From NCBI RefSeq assembly GCF_002835665.1, contig NZ_PIZV01000056.1, positions 1 through 64,000 of the forward strand: DNA of 64,000 nucleotides, read 5' to 3'. Positions within the stretch are counted from its first letter, which is position 1, and every line of letters starts with the position of its first letter. The notes beneath the pieces are model-generated. The model saw only the letters and a program-made list of their open reading frames with translations. It had not been told where the DNA came from and did not search any database. Position numbers and translations under genes: made by a program. Positions 1 through 8,570 of this stretch are shown piece by piece. Origin of the DNA: Chryseobacterium sp. PMSZPI. GTDB lineage: Bacteria; Bacteroidota; Bacteroidia; Flavobacteriales; Weeksellaceae.

Positions 1-122
1 AAAGCAATAGTAAAATTACTCTGGTTTAATTATTTATTTTTGTAATATAATCTGTATCAGATTTTCAGGACTAGTCATTTTATTAATTTTCAAATTCTCA
101 AATTAATCCATTTTCAAATTAA

Positions 123-2270
123 TTATATTCTCTCAAGCTCATCGGCATCAATCGTCGTCTTGAAGGTGCCGTAGTTGACAATAACTTTGTTTTTGGAAAT
201 CTTCTCAATAGTTCCTACGCTGGTACTTCCGGTAATACGAACACGTTGTCCGATTTTCATCCAAACGGCACGGTCACTTTTGCGTTTTTCTTCCAGCTTT
301 TCATTGGTTTCGGCAATTTTTTCAATTACTTCTTCTTTTTTTAGCTGTTGCGTAATTTTCCTTTTAACAACCTGAAGACGTTTTGATTCATCTTTATCAG
401 CTCCTAGCTTTCTGAATTTTTCCTGTTCAAGAAGCTTCACGAAGTCTTTTACAACATCTTTTCTGGATTTTCCTTTTGTATAGCTGTCAATGAAGGTTTC
501 AATCTTATTTCCAAACTGAAGTTTACGATGTTCTTCTTCATACAGCTTTTGGAAATTGAAGAGTTTCTGCTGAAGCTGATCATTCAGTTTCTGAAGATTA
601 TCCCGCTTGTCTTCAACGGACTCTTTTCTTTCTGCAAGATCGTATTTCAATTTTTCAACTTCGAATTTTTCCTGTTGTAACTTTACAATCGTTTTATCAA
701 GGTTGACAATATCATGTTCTACCTTTTTCTTGGCAGAATGGATGATAAACCTTGGAATCCTGTTCTTTTCAGCTACTTCAAATGTAAATGAACTTCCTGC
801 CTGGCCTACTTCGAGCTTGTACATTGGCTCCAATGTTTCTTCATTGAATAGCATTGCAGCATTCTGAGCATTCGGAAGTTGTTCTACGACCAGTTTAATA
901 TTAGTATAGTGCGTTGTGATAATAGCAAAACTCTTTTTGTCATAGAAATATTCCATGAAGCTCTCCGCCAGGGCACCTCCTAATTCCGGATCAGAACCTG
1001 TTCCAAACTCATCAATTAGTAAAAGAGTATCTGCGTCAGCTTCACGAATGATTCCAGACATTTTCTTTAGCCTTGATGAATAGGTTGATAAATGGTTTTC
1101 AATCGACTGATTGTCCCCAATATCTGTCATGATTTTTTCAAAGAAAAACATTTCAGACTTAGGATGAACAGGCACAAGAATACCACTCTGAATCATCAAT
1201 TGTAACAATCCAACCGTTTTCAATGTAATCGACTTTCCACCGGCATTAGGTCCGGAAATACAGATGATCCTGTTATGTTCCGTTAAAGTCAATGTTTGCG
1301 GATGAATCGTTTTGTTTTCAGCTTTGTTTCTTAACCATAATAATGGATGATAGGCATCTCTTAACCTTAACGTTTTATGATGGTTGATTTTGGGAAGAAC
1401 TCCGTTAATCAGTTCTGCAAACTTTGCTTTTGCTCTCGTAAGGTCAAGATCAAAAATATATACCTGATATCTCCAAAGTTGAGGTTGAAATTCTGCGAGC
1501 TCAGCAGTCAGCTTTCTAAGGACTTTATCAATTTCTTTTTTCTCTTCCTCTTCATTTTCACGGAGTTTGAAGTAATGTTTTACAACACTGTCCGGCTGAA
1601 TGTAAGTAATGGAACCTGTTTTTGATATTCCTAATGTTCTTCCGGGAACTCTTTTTTTGAATCCCGATTTTACCGCTAAAACCCTTTGATCATCAATAAT
1701 CGTTTCTCGTATATCATCCAAAAAGTCGCTTTGTCCGTAAGTGGTAAGCGCACGATTGAAATTTTCCTGAATGGCTTTTTTGGCATGTTGGATTTCTGTT
1801 CTTATCCCTTTTAAAGCCGGAGAAGCCTCACTTTTTACTTCACCAAAACGATTAAAAACTTTATCTACTTTTTCAATGATCTCTTTTCTGAATTCCAGTA
1901 CAGAAACTTCTTCTATTAATGTAGGAAAGGTTTCCGGCATGGTAGGGAAGAACTTTTGTAATCTTCCGATCTGCTCCGTGATGGTTTTTATTTTGATGAA
2001 AGCATTGTTTTCCAGACGGTAGTTCTCAATCAGCATCAATTTCAGCTCACTTTCAATATCTTCATATTCATCAAACGGAATCGCATTTGAACTTTCAAAA
2101 CTCGACAGATATTCTGATGTTTTTTTTAATGAAAGTTCCGCCTCGTCAATTTCCATCGGACGAAGTTGAAGAATTTTTTCTCTTGTTTTCGGAGAATACG
2201 CAAATGGGGAGATTTCCGCGAGCAATTGCGGAAACTCTAATTCGTCTAAATCTTCTTTATCTATATACAC
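123..2270 (-). CDS. mutS2: MutS2-type DNA mismatch/recombination ATPase lacking an Smr domain
   Basis: MutS-family ABC ATPase of 715 aa. Walker A GPNAGGKS lies near residue 340 and Walker B LLLIDEFGTGSDPE near residue 418, followed by a long charged coiled-coil stretch (about residues 510-640) and a short KOW-like beta segment at the C-terminus. The N-terminal LEFPQLLAEIS segment and the lack of a mismatch-binding domain I place it in MutS2, which acts on branched DNA or stalled ribosomes rather than in classical mismatch repair. Typical MutS2 is about 780 aa and ends in an Smr nuclease domain; none is visible here. The start is GTG, placed 4 nt after a TAAATTTG promoter box. Family assignment is firm; function without Smr is inferred. 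Confidence 0.93.
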   Translation of the reverse strand: MYIDKEDLDELEFPQLLAEISPFAYSPKTREKILQLRPMEIDEAELSLKKTSEYLSSFESSNAIPFDEYEDIESELKLMLIENYRLENNAFIKIKTITEQIGRLQKFFPTMPETFPTLIEEVSVLEFRKEIIEKVDKVFNRFGEVKSEASPALKGIRTEIQHAKKAIQENFNRALTTYGQSDFLDDIRETIIDDQRVLAVKSGFKKRVPGRTLGISKTGSITYIQPDSVVKHYFKLRENEEEEKKEIDKVLRKLTAELAEFQPQLWRYQVYIFDLDLTRAKAKFAELINGVLPKINHHKTLRLRDAYHPLLWLRNKAENKTIHPQTLTLTEHNRIICISGPNAGGKSITLKTVGLLQLMIQSGILVPVHPKSEMFFFEKIMTDIGDNQSIENHLSTYSSRLKKMSGIIREADADTLLLIDEFGTGSDPELGGALAESFMEYFYDKKSFAIITTHYTNIKLVVEQLPNAQNAAMLFNEETLEPMYKLEVGQAGSSFTFEVAEKNRIPRFIIHSAKKKVEHDIVNLDKTIVKLQQEKFEVEKLKYDLAERKESVEDKRDNLQKLNDQLQQKLFNFQKLYEEEHRKLQFGNKIETFIDSYTKGKSRKDVVKDFVKLLEQEKFRKLGADKDESKRLQVVKRKITQQLKKEEVIEKIAETNEKLEEKRKSDRAVWMKIGQRVRITGSTSVGTIEKISKNKVIVNYGTFKTTIDADELERI

Positions 2271-2560
2271 ATTGCAAATTTAGTGAGAAAATGTGAATGT
2301 TAGGGAGGTGGAGGTTTGAAAATGAGTGAATTTGATATGTTTTCAACGCACTGCTCACAAAGTAATAGATAGGAATGCTTTTTTCGGTAGCTAAGGCACT
2401 CCGCTTAGCAAAGATTGATTCTTGTTTTTGCTGAGTAAAACGTCCTTGCGAACAGAAAATAAAACATAAGAATATATAACCTTGTGGTCGTTGCATTAAA
2501 ATTATACTATCCTACTTTTTAATCATAGAGAAATGGCTTTGGTTTTATTACATTTGGAAT
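2271..2560. other. Intergenic region between mutS2 and the acetyltransferase gene
   Basis: Divergent spacer. On the minus strand a TAAATTTG box (2275-2282) precedes mutS2. On the plus strand TACATTTG (2549-2556) precedes the GNAT gene by 4 nt. No convincing gene lies between; a 79-codon open frame on the minus strand has no family character and would cover the mutS2 promoter. Confidence 0.5.
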
Positions 2561-3064
2561 ATGAAACTGGAAACCGAAAGATTAATTTTAAAAGAAATCA
2601 ACGAAAGTCATGTGGAAGATATTCTGCGGATCAGAAGTAATGAAGTAACGAATCAATATGTGAAAAGGAATTCTCCGAAAACCAATTATGATTCATTGAA
2701 TTTTATTTTACATATTAAAAAAGAAGTTCAAAACAGAGAAATTGCTTTTTGGGGTATCTCTTTTAAAGATCGGCAAAATTTGATCGGCACCATTTGCCTG
2801 TGGAATTTTTCAGAAGATAAAAAGACTGCAGAAGTAGGATATGAACTATTGCCTGATTACCATAGAAAGGGAATTATGGGTGAAGCACTGACTGCTGTTT
2901 TAGAGTATGGATTTAATACCTTAAATTTACACAAAATTTTAGCATTTACCCACAAACTTAATGAAGCTTCTCAGGCTTTGCTTTTACAACATCAATTTGT
3001 TTTAGAGGAAAACATAAAAGATGAGAAGAATCTTGAAAATGCTATTTTTAGTTTAAAAAAATGA
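2561..3064 (+). CDS. GNAT N-acetyltransferase, RimJ/RimL-like
   Basis: A 167-aa acetyl-CoA-dependent acetyltransferase of the RimJ/RimL (Acetyltransf_3) type. It opens with the typical LETERLILKEIN strand. It carries the acetyl-CoA loop around YHRKGIMGEAL and ends with the NLHKILAFTHKLNEAS segment common to this family. Such enzymes acetylate protein N-termini or small amines, and the substrate cannot be told from sequence. It stands alone between mutS2 (divergent) and ung (60 nt downstream, same strand). A TAnnTTTG box ends 4 nt before the ATG. It lies 6 kb from the graspetide genes, so it is not assigned to them. Confidence 0.9.
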   Translation: MKLETERLILKEINESHVEDILRIRSNEVTNQYVKRNSPKTNYDSLNFILHIKKEVQNREIAFWGISFKDRQNLIGTICLWNFSEDKKTAEVGYELLPDYHRKGIMGEALTAVLEYGFNTLNLHKILAFTHKLNEASQALLLQHQFVLEENIKDEKNLENAIFSLKK

Positions 3065-3123
3065 ATTAATTTGTCAATCTATTTATTTCAAATTATATTC
3101 ATTTTCAAATTTCAAATTGAATT

Positions 3124-3765
3124 ATGACCTGGACAGAAGTTTTAGCACCAATAAAAAGCACGGAATACTTTAAAACCCTATGGGAAAAAGTAAAGAATGA
3201 ATATGCAACAACTCAAGTTTTTCCCCCTAAAAATCAAATCTTCAGAGCATTGGAAATTACTCCTTTTGAAGATATTGAAGTGGTGATTATCGGCCAGGAT
3301 CCTTATCATAACGATTATCAGGCGAATGGGTTGTGTTTTTCTGTTTCAGAACAAGTTGCTGCACCGCCTTCACTTAAAAATATTTTTATTGAGCTGAAAG
3401 ATGATCTTGGTGTGGTAAGAACTTCCAAAGAACTGGATGATTGGGGAAAACAAGGTGTTTTATTGTTGAATGCAACGCTTACTGTTCGTGCTCATTCTCC
3501 CAATTCGCATAAAGATTTGGGTTGGGAAACATTTACCAATTATATCATTAAAGAAATCTCTGATAAAAAAGAAAATGTAGTATTTGTGTTATGGGGTGCT
3601 TTTGCGCAGAAAAAAGCCGAATTCATTGATCCGGCTAAGCATTTTATTTTAAAATCGGCGCACCCGTCACCGTTTTCTGTATACAGAGGATTTTTTGGAA
3701 GCAAGCCTTTTTCAAAGATTAATGAATATCTCATTTCCAAAGGAAAGAAACCTATTTCGTGGTAG
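3124..3765 (+). CDS. ung: Uracil-DNA glycosylase (family 1)
   Basis: A 213-aa UDG that excises uracil from DNA as the first step of base-excision repair. The water-activating loop GQDPYHN is at about residues 57-63, with catalytic Asp near 59. The uracil-binding motif LLLNATLTVR is present, as is the DNA-intercalation loop HPSPFS with catalytic His near residue 180. The length is normal for a complete family-1 enzyme. Its last 14 nt overlap the 3' end of the convergent lipoprotein gene downstream, so the two transcripts are antisense at their ends. Confidence 0.97.
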   Translation: MTWTEVLAPIKSTEYFKTLWEKVKNEYATTQVFPPKNQIFRALEITPFEDIEVVIIGQDPYHNDYQANGLCFSVSEQVAAPPSLKNIFIELKDDLGVVRTSKELDDWGKQGVLLLNATLTVRAHSPNSHKDLGWETFTNYIIKEISDKKENVVFVLWGAFAQKKAEFIDPAKHFILKSAHPSPFSVYRGFFGSKPFSKINEYLISKGKKPISW

Positions 3766-4255
3766 ACGATGGTGCTTCAGCTTTACCTATTGTAATCCCG
3801 ATTTTATATTTTCCGGCAAGTGCTTTTGTCCCTTCTGATTTCGGATAAGGAGTGACTTCCTGTAATGTGAATTGTAATCCGTTGAATCCTGCAGATTGAT
3901 GATAATTTTTTGCAGGGAAATCCATACTGGCCAGATTTAAAATCATTGGTCTTGTGGCTATTCCCATTACTTCAACCTGAGCAACAGCTACTCCTGCCCA
4001 GATACAATTGACTCCTTCAGGGCAACGGCTGTCTTCTGAAATTCCCTTGAAGGTAACATTCATTTTGTACTTCTCCAGAAATTTATTTTCTCCTTCATTG
4101 AAGTAGATGATTTCGTTTTGTGATTGGGTTGGGTTTGTCATATCTGTTTGGGATATCTTTACAGGAGTTTTCGTATCTGTTTTTACTTTTTTTTGAGCAT
4201 CACATCCCGTTAATGCTAAAACTCCCAGACTTAATATAATGGCTTTATGGAACAT
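3752..4255 (-). CDS. Hypothetical lipoprotein
   Basis: A 167-aa exported protein with a clear type II signal: a hydrophobic N-terminus followed by lipobox LTGC (Cys at about residue 18), then a polar K/T/Q-rich linker. The mature domain contains SRCPEGVNCIWAG, with two Cys spaced for a disulfide; this CPxGVxCIWxG pattern recurs in short Bacteroidota lipoproteins of unknown role. It ends convergently over the ung tail and sits 17 nt downstream of the DUF456 gene, so the two are probably cotranscribed. No function is assigned. Confidence 0.8.
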   Translation of the reverse strand: MFHKAIILSLGVLALTGCDAQKKVKTDTKTPVKISQTDMTNPTQSQNEIIYFNEGENKFLEKYKMNVTFKGISEDSRCPEGVNCIWAGVAVAQVEVMGIATRPMILNLASMDFPAKNYHQSAGFNGLQFTLQEVTPYPKSEGTKALAGKYKIGITIGKAEAPSSTTK

Positions 4256-4272
4256 AGTTTCTGTTTTTTTAA

Positions 4273-4764
4273 TTAAATAATATTAAACATATTAAGTAGT
4301 ACTACCAAAAACATTGCCACTCCTACTACAAAGCTGAAGCCGGTTCCGTAAAGAAACCCGATAAGAGCACCTTTGGTAGATTGTAATGCTTTATTCATAT
4401 CCTTGCTGTCGTGCAATAATTCTCCAATAAATACTCCCGCAAACATTCCTATCAAAAAGCCTAAAGGGATAGGAAGGAATATTCCTACAATAGTCCCGAT
4501 AACAGAACCGATGCTTCCCCAACGCGTCCCTCCATATTTTTTATTGGTTCTTGCCGGAATCACATAGCTAAGCACTACTGATGCTGCGGTCAGAATACCA
4601 AATGCCCAGATATAAATCATCGACAGGTCAGCATCTGTTCCGAATTTATATATTAAAAGCCCGCAGATGCTTAATAATAATCCTGGGAGAACAGGAAGGA
4701 AAGTTCCCAATATTCCAATAAATAATAAAATGAGACATAGAATATTAATGACTGTGTTATCCAT
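4273..4764 (-). CDS. DUF456 family membrane protein
   Basis: A 163-aa integral membrane protein with about four to five hydrophobic segments. It has the Gly-rich hairpins typical of DUF456: an early FLPVLPGLL loop, a YGGTRWGSIGSVIGTIVG block, and a second PLGFLIGMFAGVFIGELL segment. The family has no proven function. The gene precedes the lipoprotein gene at 3752-4255 on the same strand with a short gap, suggesting one transcript. Confidence 0.85.
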   Translation of the reverse strand: MDNTVINILCLILLFIGILGTFLPVLPGLLLSICGLLIYKFGTDADLSMIYIWAFGILTAASVVLSYVIPARTNKKYGGTRWGSIGSVIGTIVGIFLPIPLGFLIGMFAGVFIGELLHDSKDMNKALQSTKGALIGFLYGTGFSFVVGVAMFLVVLLNMFNII

Positions 4765-4939
4765 TCTTTAAAAAATATAAGTGCAAGATAAAAAAAGTGA
4801 CTTTATAAAAGTGACTTTTAGGTTGAAGTTAAAAAAAATTATTAAAGATTAAGAGGGACTGAAGGAAGAAAATGAAAAATAAACCAATACACCGCTTTTA
4901 ATGATTATTGCCGGAGATGGATATTTTTCGTATAGAAAC

Positions 4940-5190
4940 GGATTAAGAGCAAAACTTGTGAAGTTAGAGTATTTAAATTTAATACAAAGGATTTCTATTA
5001 TCCGGTGTTGTATTTTATGAAGCAAAGACACTGAATTGTATTGATTCTTTCTAAGCGTACGCATATCTACATCGCTTCATCAGCGACTTTTGTCGCTTTC
5101 TTAGCTCCCTTATCAATAATGAATTGCATCTTGTCTTTGCGTTTATATAAAAATTCAGTATAAAGAAGTCCTAAGTTTTGCATCTGATCC
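4940..5190 (-). mobile_element. MITE copy 1 (deleted form, 251 bp)
   Basis: Non-coding element related over most of its length to 52289-52614 and 63648-63973. The ends are GGATTAAGAGCAAAACTTG and the complement of GGATCAGATGCAAAACTTAG, forming terminal inverted repeats of about 20 bp with few mismatches. It is flanked by a perfect 8-bp direct repeat, ATAGAAAC (4932-4939 and 5191-5198), which is a strong sign of transposition. Compared with the 326-bp copies it lacks about 65-75 bp near the right end. It shares the internal hairpin GCGACTTTTGTCGC. It encodes no transposase, so it would have to be mobilised in trans. Confidence 0.85.
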
Positions 5191-5226
5191 ATAGAAACTA
5201 AGCTTAACCATCAATTATAGTCATAA

Positions 5227-5259
5227 AAACCTAACAGGTTTCTAAAACCTGTTAGGTTT
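5227..5259. repeat. Long palindrome, possible terminator
   Basis: AAACCTAACAGGTTT and its exact reverse complement are separated by 3 nt. The stem is strong but no U-tract follows. This type of palindrome is common between Bacteroidota genes. Confidence 0.6.
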
Positions 5260-5430
5260 GTCAGCAAAATAATATTGTTTTCTTATTAACATTTACAACT
5301 TCCTTCCTTCAGTTCCCGGCTTAAACTATCTGTTTTTTCTTTATAGCTCATTTTCGTTAAATATTTGCTAATAGATGTTTTTTGGGATGAAAATTGATGG
5401 GGAATAGTAAAATCATCACTCTTAATTTCA

Positions 5431-5438
5431 TAAATTTG
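5431..5438 (+). promoter_or_regulatory. Candidate -7 box for the MscS-family gene
   Basis: TAAATTTG matches the Bacteroidota TAnnTTTG box and ends 5 nt before the ATG at 5444. No well-placed TTTG -33 element is seen. Confidence 0.4.
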
Positions 5439-5443
5439 CTGTA

Positions 5444-6712
5444 ATGAATGACCAATTACAAGAAACTAAAAATTTTATACAAGAGCTGAGTGAGCAGCTT
5501 TACATTTATATCACTCAGATTTCACCATCTGGAATGGATTGGATTTTTCATATTATTGTAAAATTAAGTTTACTTGTTGTTCTGTTTTTAGTTACAGATT
5601 TTGTTTTTAAATTTACGATTAATTCTGTTTTTCGCTTATTTCATGACGAAAAAAAGTTTCCGGTCCTCAAATCAATTTATCAAGCTAAAATCACTAATTC
5701 TGTCGCACACTTTGCCGCATTAATTGTTGTTGGGGCAATACAAGGCTCTATATTTCCTGAGAATGCTCTCCCTAAAACAACAATCTTTATTATAAGATGT
5801 GTAAACTTAGGGTTGGTACTGATCCTTGCAGGGATGCTGTATAGATCATTAACTGCTTTCAGAAATTATTTTAGCATAAAGCAAGACTTTTATAAGATTA
5901 TGGCACTTAATGCGATCTCGGAAACTGTTAAAATTCTGGGTCTTTTTGTATTTACTGTAGTGGGAATCTGTGTGGTTTTTGGAATAAAAGGGACTACTAT
6001 CGTAGGTAGTCTGGGGGCGATTACAGCAGTTTTGGTACTTGTTTTCAGGGATACTATTTTGGGATTTGTAACCGGATTGCACGTGGCCACATCTAAGATT
6101 CTGAAGGTAGGTGATTGGGTAAGCATTCCCAAGTACAGTCTTGAAGGGAATATTACGGAAATAAGCCTTCTGACTACCAAAATCACCAATTTTGATAAAA
6201 CGGTTTCTACCATTCCTACCTATGATTTGATGACTACAGAGATTAAAAACCTTCAGATCATGTCTGAATCCAATACAAGAAGGATTAAAAAATCAATCTA
6301 TTTCAATATTAATTCTTTCAAGTTTTTGACGGATGAAGATATTGAACGATTGAAAGATGTAAACCTCATTTCAGATTATCTTGAAGAGAAAAGTATCGAG
6401 ATTAAAAAAGAAAAAGAAAGTCTGGAACACAGTGATAAAATCGTCAATGGAAGACAACTTACCAATATTGGTGTTTTCAGGTATTATGCTCAACGATACA
6501 TAGAAAATGATCCGGATGTTGACAAAAAAGGAACCAGAATGGTTCGCCAGTTGGATATAACGCCACAAGGTCTTCCTCTTGAAATTTATTGCTTTGCCAA
6601 TGATTCAAAATGGGAACGTTTTGAACAGATTCAGGCAGATATTTTTGATCATCTCCTGGTGGCATCAAAGGAATTTGATCTTCAGGTAATGCAGGTAAGC
6701 GTTAAAGTATAA
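5444..6712 (+). CDS. Mechanosensitive ion channel, MscS family (YbdG type)
   Basis: A 422-aa membrane channel. It has about five hydrophobic segments in residues 25-200, a pore helix region around TTIVGSLGAITAVLVLVFRDTILGF, and a cytoplasmic beta domain (GDWVSIPKYSLEGNITEISLLTTKI). The C-terminal half closely matches what I recall of E. coli YbdG (RRIKKSI..., NGRQLTNIGVFRYY, RQLDITPQGLPLEIYCFA, QADIFDHLL), so it is a miniconductance-type channel that releases solutes on hypo-osmotic shock. It is monocistronic, with pdxJ 147 nt downstream. Confidence 0.92.
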   Translation: MNDQLQETKNFIQELSEQLYIYITQISPSGMDWIFHIIVKLSLLVVLFLVTDFVFKFTINSVFRLFHDEKKFPVLKSIYQAKITNSVAHFAALIVVGAIQGSIFPENALPKTTIFIIRCVNLGLVLILAGMLYRSLTAFRNYFSIKQDFYKIMALNAISETVKILGLFVFTVVGICVVFGIKGTTIVGSLGAITAVLVLVFRDTILGFVTGLHVATSKILKVGDWVSIPKYSLEGNITEISLLTTKITNFDKTVSTIPTYDLMTTEIKNLQIMSESNTRRIKKSIYFNINSFKFLTDEDIERLKDVNLISDYLEEKSIEIKKEKESLEHSDKIVNGRQLTNIGVFRYYAQRYIENDPDVDKKGTRMVRQLDITPQGLPLEIYCFANDSKWERFEQIQADIFDHLLVASKEFDLQVMQVSVKV

Positions 6713-6859
6713 AAACAGAAAACTTAACTTTTCTCAAAAAACAAATTCAATTTAAATGATAAAGAAATTAGAAAACAAAAAGAAGTAGTAAGTCTGGATA
6801 AACCTTCAGCTTCTAACTTCCATCTTCTAGTTTCGGATATCTAACATCAAAATAAAAAA

Positions 6860-7579
6860 ATGACAAAACTAAGCGTAAACATTAATAAAATTGCGACATT
6901 AAGAAATGCAAGGGGAGGAGAAACACCGAGTGTTACAGAAGCAGCGATAAAAATTCAGGAATTTGGAGGGCAAGGAATTACCATCCACCCAAGACCTGAT
7001 GAAAGGCATATTACAAGAAAGGATGTCTACGATCTGAAACCATTGGTTACGACTGAGTTTAATATTGAAGGAAATCCCCATCAACACTTTATTGATATGG
7101 TGTTGGACGTGAAGCCCGAGCAGGTGACATTAGTTCCTGATGCGGATGATGCCATTACTTCCAATGCGGGCTGGGACACCAAAAAACATTTGGATTACCT
7201 TACAGAGATTATTGCAGAGTTTAAAAATGCAGGAATCCGTACTTCTATTTTCCTTGATCCTCTACCGGAATTAGTGGAGTATGCTGCCAAAACCGGAACG
7301 GACAGGATTGAATTGTATACCGAAGCATATGCTAAAAACTATGTAAGTAACAAAGAGTTGGCGATAAAACCTTATTACGATACCGCAGTTGTTGCTAATG
7401 AATTTGGAATAGGCATTAATGCTGGCCACGATTTAAGCTTAGAAAATTTAAAATACTTCTCAGATACTATTCCTAATCTATTAGAAGTTTCCATAGGACA
7501 TGCTTTAATTTCTGAAGCATTGTATATGGGATTGGAAAATACGGTTCAGGCTTATTTGAAGAGACTGGCAAAATGGTAA
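6860..7579 (+). CDS. pdxJ: Pyridoxine 5'-phosphate synthase
   Basis: A 239-aa TIM-barrel enzyme. It condenses 1-deoxyxylulose 5-phosphate with 3-amino-2-oxopropyl phosphate to make pyridoxine 5'-phosphate, the last ring-forming step of the DXP-dependent vitamin B6 route. Recognisable blocks are the N-terminal LSVNINKIATLRNARGG, the phosphate/active-site segment HPRPDERHI, TEFNIEGNP, the VTLVPDADDAITSNAGWD loop, GINAGHDLSLENL, and VSIGHALISEAL. Length is normal. It has its own promoter region and precedes an alpha/beta hydrolase gene on the same strand. Confidence 0.97.
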   Translation: MTKLSVNINKIATLRNARGGETPSVTEAAIKIQEFGGQGITIHPRPDERHITRKDVYDLKPLVTTEFNIEGNPHQHFIDMVLDVKPEQVTLVPDADDAITSNAGWDTKKHLDYLTEIIAEFKNAGIRTSIFLDPLPELVEYAAKTGTDRIELYTEAYAKNYVSNKELAIKPYYDTAVVANEFGIGINAGHDLSLENLKYFSDTIPNLLEVSIGHALISEALYMGLENTVQAYLKRLAKW

Positions 7580-7676
7580 AATAGATTAAAAAGCTAGAAA
7601 TCACATTCTATACCCAATTATTAGGGTTGAGTTGATGATCTAAACTTTGATATCTGAAATCTATTATCTAAAAAAT

Positions 7677-8456
7677 ATGGAAATTTTAAACTCAAAAATA
7701 TTCGGTGAAAATTTAACAACAACACCACTTTTAGTATTTCACGGATTGTTTGGAATGCTTGATAACTGGGGAAGTTTCGGAAAAGATCTGGGAGAATATC
7801 TTCCGGTACATTTAATTGATCTTCGAAACCACGGACGAAGCTTTCACTCTGAAAGTATGTCTCATGATGATCTGGCCGATGATATCGCCCATTATATGGA
7901 TCATTACGGAATTCAAAAAGCTCATGTTCTAGGACATTCTTTGGGTGGAAAAGCCGTGATGCAGTTTGCTATAAAATACCCTGAGAGGGTAGAAAAATTA
8001 ATCGTTGTAGACATTTCACCAAAAGCTTATCCTCCACATCACCAAGGGGTCATTAAAGCATTGGAAAGTGTTGATTTTAATATTGTGGGTTCAAGAAATG
8101 AGGTAGAAGCTGTTCTGAATCAATATATCCCGGAAAGATCTACGGTTCAATTTTTAACCAAAAATTTATATTGGGATGATAATAAGAAACTTAATTGGAG
8201 ATTTAATCTTAAAACATTATCCGAAAAATATAATGAATTTGTTTCGAATGCAATAAAGTTCGGAGTCTTTGAAGGAGAAACTTTATTTATTGCCGGAGAT
8301 AGATCTAATTATATTTTACCACAAGATGAATATGGAATTAAGCAGCAATTCCCACATGCGAAAATTATTACAGTAAAAAATGCCGGACATTGGGTGCAAG
8401 CCGAAAACCCTGTTGATTTTGCAAGTGTTGTTAAGAATTTTCTTGATTTAAATTAA
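7677..8456 (+). CDS. Alpha/beta-fold hydrolase (YbfF-like esterase)
   Basis: A 259-aa serine hydrolase. The oxyanion-hole HG lies in VFHGLFGMLDNWG, the nucleophile elbow GHSLGG has Ser at about 88, and the catalytic His is in GHWVQAENP at about 238. The DLRNHGRS segment is typical of YbfF-type acyl esterases. An ATG at 7677 fits the family N-terminus (MEILNSKIFGE); the frame also opens at a TTG at 7647, but those ten extra residues have no family support. Substrate unknown. The graspetide precursors begin 115 nt downstream, but a hairpin at 8461-8478 separates them. Confidence 0.88.
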   Translation: MEILNSKIFGENLTTTPLLVFHGLFGMLDNWGSFGKDLGEYLPVHLIDLRNHGRSFHSESMSHDDLADDIAHYMDHYGIQKAHVLGHSLGGKAVMQFAIKYPERVEKLIVVDISPKAYPPHHQGVIKALESVDFNIVGSRNEVEAVLNQYIPERSTVQFLTKNLYWDDNKKLNWRFNLKTLSEKYNEFVSNAIKFGVFEGETLFIAGDRSNYILPQDEYGIKQQFPHAKIITVKNAGHWVQAENPVDFASVVKNFLDLN

Positions 8457-8460
8457 TTTT

Positions 8461-8478
8461 ATACCTATTTTTAGGTAT
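8461..8478. terminator. Short hairpin after the hydrolase gene
   Basis: ATACCTA and TAGGTAT form a 7-bp stem with a 4-nt T-rich loop, starting 4 nt after the stop codon. No downstream T-run, so it is a weak terminator at best. Confidence 0.35.
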
Positions 8479-8570
8479 TGATGTTAAAATTTTATTAAAA
8501 ATTAATATTATTTCTCTATAAGTTGAAATTTTTGTACTTTGGATTGTCAAAAAAATAAAATTATTAACTT

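Larger units (their letters stand above)
4765..5443. other. Intergenic region with a MITE and a palindrome
   Basis: A 679-bp gene-poor region. It contains an A-rich tract, a 251-bp miniature inverted-repeat element (4940-5190) with perfect 8-bp flanking duplications, a long AAACCTAACAGGTTT palindrome (5227-5259), and a short coding-like remnant read on the minus strand (about 5286-5465). Confidence 0.6.

Noticed and set aside
2257-2496. 79-codon open frame overlapping the mutS2 start
   Set aside because: No family resemblance, covers the mutS2 promoter box, and has no promoter of its own.
2561-3064. GNAT gene as the microviridin N-acetyltransferase
   Set aside because: It is 6 kb away with unrelated genes between and resembles RimJ/RimL, not the pathway-specific enzyme.
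4849-5064. 71-codon open frame on the minus strand
   Set aside because: It runs through the MITE, including its terminal repeat; the sequence is explained by the element.
8521-8570. Promoter for the graspetide operon (GTACTTTGG)
   Set aside because: One base short of TAnnTTTG and no TTTG at proper distance; too weak to list as a feature.
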